This document shows, in pieces, positions 13,102 through 26,687 of a DNA stretch of 64,000 nt. Origin of the DNA: Elysia crispata (lineage: Eukaryota; Mollusca; Gastropoda; Plakobranchidae). The notes under the pieces are model-generated. The model made no database searches. It saw only the letters and a program-made list of their open reading frames with translations, and was not told the DNA's origin. The stretch is from NCBI GenBank assembly GCA_033675545.1, contig JAWDGP010000454.1, positions 30,001 to 94,000 of the forward strand. The letters are read 5' to 3'. The first letter of the stretch is position 1. Every line of letters begins with the position of its first letter. Position numbers and translations under genes: made by a program.

Positions 13102-16100
13102 CTACATGGACATATCATTGGGAGCACGGATGTCATCTATCTTCAGGATCATGCGGACAAGCTGTGTGGCTAGCAAGATCTGCTGCTTCTTGGCTGTCAG
13201 GGTCTCAATCACATGTTGAACTTTCATGTCTGAGAAAAGGAAAACAAAATCAAGAGTGAAATTTGCATACAGTAAAGGACATAAACTACATTAGATAGTT
13301 GGGAAAATAGAGATTTGATTTAAAAAAAAGATACTTTTGGTTTCTGGCCATTATTAGTTGCAAAGCCCTCAAAATATATATGTATATTGAAAAAAAAAAT
13401 CCACCCAGAACAAGGAGGAAGACAATACAAACCTTGGATCCAATGATCACTGACTCAACGTAACATGTTTCCAATGAACTGTAAAAAAAATTGCCGACTA
13501 TTCGCCTTCTTTAAACCCATTAAAAAACCTTGAAAAGAGCGAACTCATTCTGGGCTGAAGCTCAGCTTTAACAAACCCAGAATCTTTCATTCAATTGAAT
13601 TTTTTTTTTACCCCTAAGTTTTCTGGAATATTGTTAACATGATAAAAGTTGGCTAAAAAAATCCAGCCACGCCTTCCTTTTTATTCAAATGAAAAATTTA
13701 GTTGAAATTCTTACAAAGTTTAAATTCAACGAAGTCAAGCTTAAGCTGATTTAAAAAAGAAAATGAATATCTATTGCAATATATTGGCACCCTCAAAAAA
13801 AGCTGTCAAATTTTTTTTAATTAATATTATTGACACTTTTGCTTCATCAATACCTTGAATACAACCAGACTTTCCCCTCATCAACTTACCGTTGGTACCC
13901 TTTCTCAGACAGTCGATTCCCAAAAATGGGTTTTTCTCTTTGACTTGGCGTGACTTGACATCAGCCAGGGTGTGGATGGGTGAGAGCCCACTGTTCTCAG
14001 CAAGGGCAAGCGGTACACTCTCTAAGGCTTCAGCGAAGGAGCGTACAGCGTACTGCTCTAGGGTGGAGATCTGAAAACAATGTAGATAGTTAATATATAC
14101 ATAAATATATAAAATGCTTCACTTTGAGAAATGAATAATACAGTACACCTCGGACTCAACGAACTAGTTCGGTCATTTATAAAAGATCGTTGAATGCTAG
14201 GTTCATTGGAGCCATGACATAAGGCACCACCAGGGAAGTAACCAACCAAAGTGAAATTATCACATAATTATCTCCCTTGTTTTTACCGACTGATCATGTG
14301 ACTATACAGCCACTCTTTACCCCCTTCCTGGCATTGCCCAAGTTACCGCCGCTTTGGCTCTTTGATCCTGTACCATGATCTCCCCATGCATTTGCTGGCA
14401 CTCCTTGCCCATTCCTCCTTCTCTTTTAATTATCTTCTCTCTGTATATCAATACGTCGCTCTCCTCTACCCTATACTATGGCACAATGGGTGCCCAACAA
14501 CTATACACATAAGCATTTCTTAACAGGTGACAGGGGACCTTTTGATTGAATTTCAACAACACAGTTTCTAAACAGAAAAGCACTCTATAGTGGATTTGCC
14601 AATATTTGTAGTTCGTTGATCCCGAGAAGGGATCTGAGATTAGTTTGTTTGATGCAAGGTATTTTAAGAGAGTGAAAGAAGGGAGGAAAAAAAATGGGGA
14701 GTTTACTCTGTTTGTTGAATGCAAGGTATTCTTTGAATCCCAGTTCGTTGGATTCAAGGTGTACTGTAAAATATTTCAAGTAAGGCCTCTGAAAATCACA
14801 ATCATTTAAGACGTCAACACTGCCTTAACACTGGAGCCAAACACAGTCATTACCTTAACATAGGTACCAAATATTATCATTGGATCAACACTGGAGCCAA
14901 ACACAGTCACTGCATTAACATAGGTACCAAATATTATCATTGCCTCAACACTGGAGCCAAACACAGTCATTACCTTAACATAGGTACCAAATATTATCAT
15001 TGCCTCAACACTGGAGCCAAACACAGTCATTACATTAACATAGGTACCAAACATAATCATCGCCTCAACACTGGAGCCAAACACAGTCATTGCATTAACA
15101 CAGGTACCAAATATTATCATTGCCTCAACACTGGAGCCAAACACAGTCACTGCATTAACATAGGTACCAAATATTATCATTGCCTCAACACTGGAGCCAA
15201 ACAGCCATTGCATTACCATAGGTACCAAACACAAATATAAGTACAAAACTATCATTGCCTCAACATTGAAATCAAACCATAATTACATAAATGGCAATCA
15301 TCACAGACCACAAAAGTGGGTTCCCTTACGCCTTTACCTTCAGCATATTACTGATCCTCTTGGGGAACACATTGTACTATGCTATCACAGCTCCAGAACG
15401 TACACCAAAAGACGGCAAATGATTGCAATTATAAGTCAAGGGTTTGAAACTGACAAAATGCAAGCCATTTTCACGAAAAGCCAAAATATAACAACTGCAG
15501 AGTACTATCTTCTCACTTAGGTCTGTTTGCATCTTCTGTTTATAAACCACAGCATAAATCCAACTGAGGACAAAAGCTAGGAGCTCACTCATTTTATCAT
15601 TTTCCAGAAGAGACAGCATTTTAGCCACATTGTGACTTTTTTTGGGGGGGTGGGGGGTGCCACTTAAGTACAATTATATTTAATTTCATTGCTTTATAAG
15701 TGACTTTTCAATTTAATATTTCTTTTGGGGGGAGGGAAAAAAATTTCATTACTGATCCAGAGCAGGGTTGAGAATTTTTTTTTTTCACAAGCTGATTTAG
15801 TTGTTGAATCTTTATCTTACAAACTCTCTCATATAAGCCGTTTGTCTCATCCAAGTACTTACGTAACTTAAGAGTTTAATGAAGCATTGAAATAATGAAT
15901 TCCTGCTCAAGGAATTTCAGTATTTTTAGACTGTCCATCAAACTTCTACGGTATTTTGAAAATGATTTCAGCATGAAACTGCTGAACTGTGTACTGCTTG
16001 GCAGCTCAGCTACTTACGTTTTCTGCAGCTTCTTGAACAGCCAAGGAGGCAGCGATTTCCGGTGCTCCTCCTCCATAGACAATCCTGTTGTCCCGCACAA

Positions 16101-19100
16101 TATTACGTATCACACACAACGCGTCATGAATACTGCGTTTGGCTTCTTCGACAATCTGGGGAGCGAAGACCATCAAAAACCAAGGTTGTCTTAAATTTAA
16201 AATTTTGTTGTTTTTCTTCTTCGTCTTATTTTTAAAGTCTGTAAGAGGAGCAGCTTCGTCTGAATTAAGCAAAATTCTTCAAAATCTGGAGAGCCTGATA
16301 ATAAATCTGGAACAGTTCTCTTCTCATCTGAACAGTCTATTTCAGGCCTTGAAAATACATATATGCAGCACAGATACTGCACCATCAAACATAGTCACGA
16401 ACCAATGTCAGTACAGTAAACGATGTGCACTGTTGATAATGTAAATCTTCACACATGACATGAGCTAACTAGTGAAACCAAAAAAATCTCATTAAGCAGT
16501 CTGAAAGAAAGCGCAGATTTTTCTACATAATCTGCCCCATGTTGTTAGATTTATTATCAAAATTAGCTTTTTGTGACAATTTAGCACACTCCTAACCATT
16601 TTGTTTCCTCCTCGGATGAAGATGGTGACGGCCCGCGAGTTACGGCACTCTTCGATGACCAGCATACGCTCCCTGGTGGTGCCAAATGACATTTCCCTCA
16701 CGCTACCTGCTTTGCCCAGCTTCTCCTGAGTCAGCTCTTCAAACCTCGGAACAATGCGGCCGCCAGTAGCTATAGCTATCAACTGTTGATAAATAAAAAT
16801 CACATTTGTTTCCACAAAAATGAATAGAAAAACAGCATAGCACTATAGCTAAGCTTGAGCATTAAACATCAGCAATATACTATCATATACTATAAGAACA
16901 ACCAGCAAAAGACAAAGAAAAAAAAAGTTTTAATAGCATCAATAAATGTTTGCGCTTCAAATTTCTGCCAAAAAAAATTAAAAACTTAAAATATGTGATC
17001 ACGGGAATTCCATTCCTCAACCTGAGACTGACCTCTATCTCTGGTCCGCCGACCCAACGAACAGCAGGAAGCTCTCTTTGGAGCAGTAAGTGGTTGGCCT
17101 CATCATCAAAACCCCACTGACAGATGACCAAGTTAGCACCTGTTTTCTTCACCTGGAGTTCACAAGACGTTCCACAAATTAGACGTTTGTAATATTGGTC
17201 ATATTTTGGTTGGAATTATATAACATAAAGTAAGCTATAGGCAGAAAAAATGCTAAAAATACTACTGAAAAATCACAACATAACCAAAAAGTTTATCAAA
17301 GGATTAAAAAAAAAATGTAATACATTTAAAAATTAATTTACTAGCCAAGCAAATTTACGGACTTATTTGTTCTATTGTTATTGACATGTATATAATAAAC
17401 TATACTGCATACATTAATGTGTCTAAAATGTCTTGTCACTTGCACTTTTGTATTGTGCTTCATATAACCTACTGACAGAGCTTGCATCTCTCAATGAAAT
17501 CTTTTTCCGCTCTCATCGCCATAATTAATTAACTATTCCCAATAATATGATAAAAAAAATATTGTTTGTCTGATAATCAAGGTTGAGATTCTACTGAATG
17601 TTAGCAAAGCAGCTAAACACTTTAAGACTGCACATACCATTTCAACCATGGATTCAAACTTTTCCTTCTCGTATTCCCTCAGTTTTTGGTAATCTTCCAC
17701 ACTGGTCACATCCAACTTGTGCTTGGTTTTTGGTTTAGGAGGTTCAAACGGGCAAGTCAAGATGGCAATCTTTGCATCTTTGACAACCTGTTCAAATGAC
17801 AAAAACAAAATAGAGTTTACTTTTGAATGAATTGTGCATCTAAGGAAAAAAATATTACATCTATCTATGACACTTGAAATAGTAATTCCATTCAATGTTC
17901 AAAGATAAAAAAAAAATATGAACAAATGAGCAGCATAATTGAAAATACTCAGGCTTTGCCTTAATAATAATATTATCATAAACATTATCTCACTTGAATA
18001 CAGGCCTAGCTGTTTAGACATCAATGAAACGATAAGCTATAGCTCCGGAATGCTTTAAAATCATAGAGATTGGTTGATGGTGAAAACGTTCTTTATCTGA
18101 ACTTTTGAAAGTGGTCAGTGCAAGCCCGGTATTAAGTGTATTTCTAGAAAATATTGTTACAATCTACTTATCTAGACTGCAAACAGAGCCATGTTGGGAA
18201 CATTTTTGCCCTGCTCTACTTAAATTCTGTGCGCTCAAAATAAAATATTGGAGAAAAAAAAAGGAGGGAGCCCATCTGCTGTTTTGTACCTCCAATGTTT
18301 CTCTTTTCTGCAACTCAGTGGCTGAACTTAATAAATTCAATCAATTTTATTTCTTACAAAAACACCGAGCACTGCTCTCGTTCGCTTTTTTAAAGACATT
18401 TGAGCTGAATATGATCAATATCGATATGGTATACATCTTTCCCACTAGCCTCCATCAAGCCATGTTTAAAAAAATAAACATCACCAATCTTGACTTCGGA
18501 ATAAAAAAATCACCCACCTGGGTCGAAGTGAGTACTACCTACAGACTACAGCACCACAAACATTCATCACTGGTGTAAGCTACTGAATGCACTATGTATT
18601 GAGTTCTAGATAAGATTCTAAGTCTCGGGAAAAACAACAAAGAGTGTCTTACAGTAGAAATATAGATTTAAATATATAATAAACCAACTACAGTGGAAAC
18701 CTCGAAAATCGAAGTCTAATTATTCAAATTTCTCTTAAACCGGATTTTGTGAGATGTGTTGTTTTTGTTTTCTCTTTGGCTTTTGTTAGAATATCACATA
18801 TTTTGAAGCCTTTCTGGTTTAATTCTCTTAAGTCGAAGTCGATAACATCCCATAAGGCATTATAAAAGTACTTCATTTGTGTCTCTGAAGCTGCAAGCAA
18901 TGCTAATCACTGTCCTATGAGTAAGAGGGAGCTGACACTGAGAAAGAAGTGCCAGTACATGTAGTAAGACAGACTGGTAGTAACATGGAACAAGGGAAAG
19001 GGAGAGTTGTTCGTTGCAGACGTAGAGCACACTCATTCAATGAGTTGGTTGCAGGTTCAGTTATGCACTTTTTTGTAAATCGAATCCTCTCAATTCCAAG

Positions 19101-22100
19101 TTTTAATTCATTCCCATACAATTCAAATTATGAGGTTTCCACTGTAGTAATATTTGTAATTATAGTATTTTTAGTTCAAGATTCCAAGATTCAGTAGTTT
19201 GACAGAAGATGATAGAGATCTTGATTATTGATATCAATGTCTCAAATAAATGAAAGTTAATTCTTATTCCTTTTCATTTTTTTTTTATTTTGATCTAAAT
19301 ATATCAGATTTTATTTGGACAGGATCAAGATCTAACTGTGGCAGTAAGTTATATCAACACATGTGTAATTTCTATAGATCAAACAAGGAATAAACTTTGT
19401 CTGCAGATAGACCAAATAAAGTGAGTAATTAAAGTGTCAGGCTTAGACATGCATTTATAGTGGAAGGATAGACACATAGTTTTAGAAAGTCAGAAAAATA
19501 TTTTGCGTGTCAAAGAAATCTCTTTTCATTTTTCTGTAAAAAATTCACACATCTACATGAATTATTCACACAACCTGTCTAGAAATTGCAATCAGTTACC
19601 TCAGGCTCGATAAATCGATTCCTCACTAATACCATACATCATAAGTTGCAGAAACTATTCCGCAAGATGAAACTGACAGTAGAAGGAATTACAAACAAGA
19701 GATATGGAGTAAAAGCTTAGAAAATAGCAGAATAATCGGAAAACTAAAATCAATAATTATTATCAGAGATGCCACCCAAATCTGAAAATTTTGCCTGAAT
19801 TTTTTAACCCCCCCCCCACACACCTACACGCATATGCCAGAAATTTTAAAATTGCCGGCTTTCTGACAATTACCGGAAAAGTGTCATCTCTATATTATTA
19901 TTTAGCAACAATTTTAGGACAAACCTTTGGCATCTGTGGGTGACTCATATCCTTATCCACAACAACTCCCTTCACCAACATCGTGTCTTCGAGTTTCCCT
20001 CCGACTTTGCCCTCCACTTTGATGAGCTCGAAGTCGACATCTTTGCGATCAAAGTCTGCCACAGACATAATGGCCTCCACTGCAATCTCTGCCATCTGAC
20101 GATGGCACCTGTTCACACTGGAATACAGATTCATGAGAACAAAAATTCAAATTGTACTTTCTGAGCCAGGTTTTGAGGAGATGGTCTAAGAATTACAAAA
20201 AAGAAAAAATTTAGAAAATGATATGGTTAAAACACAGCCACATCTGTCAATAGCAATAAACTTGAAGTATTCAAATAATATCTGTCTTGATAACTTTAAG
20301 CAACCAAACTCTGTAACTTTAAACATGCTTCTACATGCTTTGACTCCCTACCACATATCATCCACTATAGATGCTTGAGAGAGAGAAAGGCTCTATATAT
20401 TAAGCTTTCAAATTTTCAGGTCTACATATTGAAATGCATTAGTAGATTTTCTCTTTACTATTATTAAACTGATTTTCTGTATCCAATACTTGCAAGGAAT
20501 TGTATTCTGTTTTCCTTTCAGATTCTTATATCAATAAAATGGGATCATTGAGTTTCAAGTACTACTCTTGCAATTCTCCTGTCTAATATATGGCCACAGT
20601 GACTCTCCCATAAAGAAAGAAATCTCGCCAGAATGTCTAGCTTACACCTTTCTACAACGTCCCATTAATTACAAGATAAAACTGAACAGTCATCTACTGG
20701 TTCCAGATTTATTGTAAACTTGTTAAATATTTTGTAAAGACTATTTCATGGTTACTTATGATAATAATACCAGAAGACTCACATTTTGGAGCCTAGAGTG
20801 GTCATAGCCAGCTGGATAAGTGGCTCTTTCTCCTTTAGGTCCACAGCAAACGTCTCGCTGATTTCGTCTAACTTATCTGTGGCAATCTTTGCAGCCATCT
20901 CGTAACCATCTGATATACGGATCGGATGGATGCCACGATCTAAAAGTTTTTCTGACTGTTCCAGCAATGCACCAGCGAGCACTGAAACAAAATTGAAATA
21001 TTTCAGTCATCATGTCGGCACATAAAAATATAACTTCCTCCCAACAATTTGACAGTAAAAAGAACAGCAACTACTTTATTTTCTCTATTTTCTATTGAGG
21101 GAAATCGAACCTTAATTATCCTTACCCACAACCCCAGTGGTTCCATCCCCAATCTCATCATCTTGTGACTTCGACAACTGAACCATTAACTTGGCAATTT
21201 GATGCTCAACATCCATGCGGTCTAGAATTGTGGCGCCATCGTTTGTGATTGTCACATCACCATCTGGGCCGACCATCATCTTGTCCAGGCCCTTAGGTCC
21301 TAGTGATGTCTTAATGACACTGGCGACAGACTTTGCTGCCAATATGTGAGACTGAGGACAAAAAGAAAGCGGTATTGTAATAATTGCAGTTGTCAGCCCA
21401 ACTCACTTTAAGCTTTAAAATAGTATTTACCTTAATGAATTTGATATGCTGAACACGAATATAAAGGTTTTATTTGTCACAAATAAATACTGTTCAAAAT
21501 ATAAGCGTTTTTTGTGTTGCTCTAAAATCCTGTTAAACTAAAAGTTTAAAATTCGCCGAGAAACAGATAATTTCAATTGTGAAGCCTAACGGGAGTTGGG
21601 CCGATATGAAGACAATCTGCAAATTTACCAAAAAAGCTGCATGCTTACAAATAATGTCAATGAAATTTTATGAATGGTACTGGAAAAGTTTTTTTTTAAA
21701 TATCCAGCGTTTTTCTTATCCCCATACGAGGTGCAATCATGCGTGGCTGGGATTGAAGAGGAAAGTATATTAAGACTTATGCTGTAAATGGCTTTTAACT
21801 TTGTTTCACATTATATTCATCAGTCATTCTATTTAGCAATTTAATAAAATACAAAAAATCTTTAAAAAAAAAGGAAATTAAGTAAAAGTACTAAGACAGT
21901 TCAACAGCACCTAGCCTTTGTAAGCCCTACATTTCTCGATCCTTATTTAATAATTATCTAGAATCTAAATATAGGATATATTCATGGATGTAGGTCCTAG
22001 ATGAATCAATTTTTGTTCTTAGACCTAGACAAGTGGATAAAAATTGAAAATGATTTAACTGACTCGACCTATGGATCTAAATGAGTGAATTGATACATCT

Positions 22101-22772
22101 AAGCTGCGTTTATTTAGAATAAGAATTAGATCTCTAGTTCTTTTCTTACCATAATATTAATTCTCGAGAAAATTTAACTTTGATCTACAATTTAAAAAGA
22201 ATTCTTCTGAATAGGACTATTTACTAGATCTAGATCTAGTAACCCTTGTTACGATTTAACGTTGTTGGAATAAAAAGCAAATATGAAACAAGTCAACTGA
22301 TTAAGCGTATTTATTACAGTGTGAGTGTTAAGCCTCCAGAGGCCTTTAATATATTTATAGGTCTAGATCTAGCATATGATTATGAACTTAACTTTTTGGC
22401 AGATATTTTCCCTTAGGAAATTGCCAAGGAAGACTACTGGAGAAAGTTCTAGAATCTAATCCAGATTCTAGATCTAGATCTAGATCTAGTCTAGATTATA
22501 AATTGTTTACTCATACAATTGACTTAAGAATAAGTTGCCTAAATCTGCTTAGCTTAAAAAATGCATGTACTCAGTTCATTTTCTAAATCCGAAAGAAATG
22601 TATCCAATTAGTTATTACCAAGAATAATTCAAAATTTGACATAATACCTTGCTCTATTACTCACTTTGTGTGCATCGATTCCTGTCAGCCGAGACTGTCT
22701 TTCTTGGTCACGCAAAATGATAAAAGGCCTACCATACTCATCAAAAGCGATTTGAGTGGGAAGTTGATTCAT
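13102..22772 (-). CDS. CCT5: T-complex protein 1 subunit epsilon (CCT5), complete, 10 exons
   Basis: This is a subunit of the cytosolic group II chaperonin TRiC/CCT, which folds actin, tubulin and other proteins using ATP. Coding exons in transcript order are 22772-22665, 21351-21126, 20981-20783, 20117-19925, 17787-17638, 17152-17033, 16782-16597, 16155-16018, 14070-13890 and 13229-13102. All junctions are GT-AG and keep frame, giving 542 residues, close to the roughly 541 of animal CCT5. Visible signatures are LGPKG at 53-57, GDGTT at 104-108 (ATP hydrolysis loop), the GGPEIE and [11 protein letters not shown] region near 327-350, D405-A-L, and GGG at 422-424. The start sits in the context TTCACAATGA and gives the family's usual N-terminus. 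The epsilon assignment rests on the paralogue-specific stretches [24 protein letters not shown] and [19 protein letters not shown], which I recognise. The gene is divergent from SPMIP11. Introns carry two MITEs and a minisatellite, and the coding sequence shows no damage. Confidence 0.97.
14141..14766. mobile_element. Pogo/Tigger-like MITE in CCT5 intron 8, 626 bp
   Basis: The 24-bp terminal inverted repeats (14141-14164 and 14743-14766) match at 20 of 24 positions. They begin CAGTACACCT, include CAACGAAC, and are flanked by TA on both sides. TA target sites and CAGT-starting ends with a purine-A-CCTC-like block are characteristic of pogo/Tigger elements. No transposase frame remains. Confidence 0.65.
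14806..15255. repeat. Minisatellite, 60-bp dimeric unit, about 7.5 copies, CCT5 intron 8
   Basis: Units contain GCCTCAACACTGGAGCCAAA and TTAACATAGGTACCAAA in alternation. The two halves of each unit align with each other (ATCATTGCCTCAACACTGG against GTCATTACCTTAACATAGG), so the 60-bp unit is a dimer of roughly 30-bp monomers. It is open on the minus strand only because 60 is divisible by 3. Confidence 0.9.
18691..19144. mobile_element. Pogo/Tigger-like MITE in CCT5 intron 4, 454 bp
   Basis: Perfect 13-bp terminal inverted repeats, CAGTGGAAACCTC at 18691-18703 and its complement at 19132-19144, are flanked by TA on each side. The following CGAAAATCGAAGTC and later TTCAAATT resemble the TCGAA-rich sub-terminal regions of Tigger-type elements. 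No transposase is present. Confidence 0.65.
19764..19900. mobile_element. Possible short MITE (GAGATG-ended), CCT5 intron 4
   Basis: AGAGATGCCAC near 19767 pairs with GTGTCATCTCT near 19877, one mismatch over about 11 positions, with AT-rich flanks on both sides. The inner sequence includes a C homopolymer. The ends are short, so this could be coincidence. Confidence 0.3.
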
Positions 22773-23510
22773 TGTGAATTCCTTTTTGAAGGCAAAAGCC
22801 TTTTAGGGACAAAATATGTCTTAGATGTTGATTGATGGAATTGTACTCAGTAAATTCTTTAATTCCCTTTTGTTTATCACCGACACATACCGGCGAAGAA
22901 CACAAATATTTCACTATGGTACATATCGATAATTTACTATCGTAATAAATATATATATTATATATATTTAGCGGTGCCACCATGTAAGCACTATCCCGTA
23001 TGGCATGTAGAGGATTACATAAATACCGGTACAGAGAGAATATGGGTAATTACAGGATTGGGAGACAAGAAAATAGACTTAAAAAACGAAAGTAGATCAA
23101 GATATTAAAGAAAACCTCCAGAGACTGCAAATTAGAAATAAAGAATGACATCTGAAAACAACAGGGGAAAAAAAAACCACACACACACTCTCCAATTATT
23201 AAAATTAAAGAAATAGAAGAATAGAAAATTAAACAAAAGAGATTCAAAATGCAGTCTCACGCTGAAACTACCACATTATCAAATTTATCAGTAGTGAATT
23301 TCACACAATTATAGCAAAGGCGGTTCGATCGATTGGCTGCCTCTCTGTTACGGCTAGATTCAAAAGATGTTTCATACAAGGATTTCAAGTTCACACTGTT
23401 ATTTCTTGCAATTTCACTGCTTTTGACTTCTATATTAGATTCAGATAGATTGAAATGAGAGACTTGAAGAGCTTCTACAAGTAGGACTTTTACTGAGCCA
23501 GGACTCTCCC
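22773..23510. other. CCT5 5' flank; no recognisable promoter element
   Basis: This is the upstream region of CCT5 leading into the triplet arrays. An AT/TA-rich patch lies at 22948-22972. I found no clear TATA box at a sensible distance and no good heat-shock element. Confidence 0.4.
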
Positions 23511-24231
<721 letters not shown>

Positions 24232-26069
24232 CCACTGCTAGAGAATGTCACAAACCATTATAGAGCAATGTTTACTTATCCTTTATTCTAGCTTTGCAAT
24301 ATCGTGGAAATTACAACTCTATGAATACACAAGCAAATGATGTTTGATCTAGTCATACGAACGAAGGGCAAAAAAGTTGACAAGAAAAAAAAAACATTAC
24401 AGGTTATTTATTTTCTTAAAGTTTGTTTTGGACGGAAATATATTAAAAATGTTGTTATTTTTTAAAACATCATCATTTCTATTAAGCAAAATATTTCGAC
24501 CGTGGGAAGGTGATAGGATTCCTAATTGACAAAAATTGTCTAATCGCGGAAGCCACAAAGCTACATTTTGCGCTGAAATAATTTGGGAGCAATTGCAAGG
24601 GTTGAGCGAAAACGAAATATGTAGGTCTCACTTGAAACTTACAATAGACAAATTAAGAACAAAATATGGCAACATTATTTCATTAAAATCTTTAGGACAA
24701 TATTATTACTATTATCAATTCGCAAAAACAAACGTGTGATGACAAACAGAAATCTATAAATTATGTCCTAAAAGTTTAGCCCAGGTTGCAAACAGTTGAA
24801 AAGTAAAAGATTACTCAAAATTACCCCCTTTCAACTAAAAAAAAAATAAAAGGAAAAAATTAGTCTTATTAAAAGAACTCAGTAATAAAAATAATGTTTT
24901 GAAAGTAATTTCGAAAATAATAGCGATTTGTAACGTAAAAACTCATAGGCTAATTATTAAAAACAAAAAACAAAAAAAAAAAATAGCTTCTTTAACAAAA
25001 TGAAATTAATCTAGTCCATTCAGTGGATGAAAGAGACTGTAGGGGCGAGTGCATCTTGAAATTTTAAAATCCACCTTAGCTTATTGCTCGTTTCTTTGAG
25101 CAGAAAAATTGGAAAACGAATTGGAAATTTGAAACGCAAACTCTTTAGGAAGAAGTAATTCGAGGCTGTTGGCACTAGTCAGTAAGCTATCGATATAAAA
25201 TATTTTGCGCTGAAAGCCCATAAATATTAAGAACTCTTTTGCGCTAAGCTTTTAACTTTATCATTTAACAGTTCTCGTATGAACCGATAATCTCGTCTAC
25301 ACCGAACCTTGCCGGAACATAAACAAATCATCGCTCCTGACAACGACTGAACCGTAAGTATCGCTACGCCACAACTGGTACTGATAACTAGATCTAGATC
25401 TAGACGATTGAAGGGGCGAAAACATCTTAAAAACAACGTATATATCTAGATCCAGCAACCTTTCCAATCTCGGTCCCGCATTACTGCTTACAACAGCATC
25501 ACTCAATCCAACAATGTAAGACAAAGTTGTCCAACTCTCTTTGGATTGTGTAGAAGAGATCCAGTCTAGAAATCTAGATTTAACTCATTTGAATAAAGCA
25601 CTGATCCACATTCTAGACACATTAGATAAGATTTTCAGATTACAGATTAATCTAATATCTTTTTATGTGATGAACATGAGGAGGGGATTGAATGATTAGA
25701 TTAAATTTAGATATAGGTACAAACCTGTTTACATTTTGATTCGTTCGATCTTCAACACCCCACTAGACTTCTAGATCTAGAATGTAGAAGCTGAAGGGTT
25801 ACTGAGCCTTTATATGTGCATTACATAAGGAATAGAATTCTAGTCTTATAATAAAAACTACTCTAAACATTTTTTTTTTCCTTTTGATGGAGGGCATAGA
25901 TTTATTCATGTATCAGATAAAGAATTTGTTGTCAGTGTATTGCCAAAAAAAAAAAAAAAAAATAAATAAAATTGGCATGCACTAAGCGTTTCATTTTGCA
26001 AATTTGATCAAACTTACAAATCACATCAGCAATTTTTTTTTTTATTTGAATTTTAGATAAGGTGCCATC
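24232..26069. other. Intergenic / SPMIP11 5' flank; no gene seen
   Basis: AT-rich with several palindromic CTAGAT runs (for example about 25388-25403 and 25767-25782). An AG at 26055-26056 after a T-rich tract, 13 nt before the SPMIP11 start codon, looks like a splice acceptor. A non-coding first exon therefore probably lies somewhere in this interval, but I cannot place it. Confidence 0.45.
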
Positions 26070-26612
26070 ATGTCTTTCTTTGGGATAACACACTTGGGCT
26101 ACCAGAATACTTTGAAGGAAGTCTCATCGGCCTCTCAGAAAGATCCAGTGAGGTCAAAAACACAAATTGGCTTTCTGGCTCTTCCACCACTTAAAGACAA
26201 AAATCCTCCAGTGAGATCTATTGTGCCAATTGATCAGACATCTCAGTATGGGAAAGGCCCTGATGGTTCGTTTGTAGAATATACACGACTGAGGCGGAAA
26301 CACACACGTATGCCTCAAGGTAACATGTATGGAAAGTAAGGATATAAAAAAGATTAATACTGGCAAAAAAAAGAATAAAAAAGAATCATAGACTAAGTAC
26401 AATGTTTTTCTGAAATTTCATTAATCATAGAGACTCTAAGGCTCCAACAAACCATTGGGATAGGGCTTGTTAAATAAGATTTGATTCCACCACCACATAG
26501 CAAAAGCCAGGATTCGAATCCCGACCTCCATCTCGTCAATTAGCGCCCTAAGGTACATCCCAGATAAAATGTTGAAAGATTTACTGAAAGGAGCATGTGT
26601 GAGAGAGAGAGA

Positions 26613-26687
<75 letters not shown>

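Noticed and set aside
18105-18578. 157-codon plus-strand frame in CCT5 intron 4
   Set aside because: Antisense to a CCT5 intron, with no domain, no codon bias and ordinary AT-rich composition.
13230-22664. Possible snoRNA genes in CCT5 introns
   Set aside because: TGATGA-like boxes occur on the minus strand but none has a CTGA box at the right distance with a closing stem.
24232-26069. RFX X-box upstream of the axonemal gene
   Set aside because: Only half-sites such as GGCAAC near 24668 were seen. No full two-half motif was found.
26320-26339. SPMIP11 exon 1 ending at the stronger-looking donor at 26336
   Set aside because: That join shifts frame and meets a stop about 14 codons into exon 2, losing the conserved WWS and C-terminal segments.
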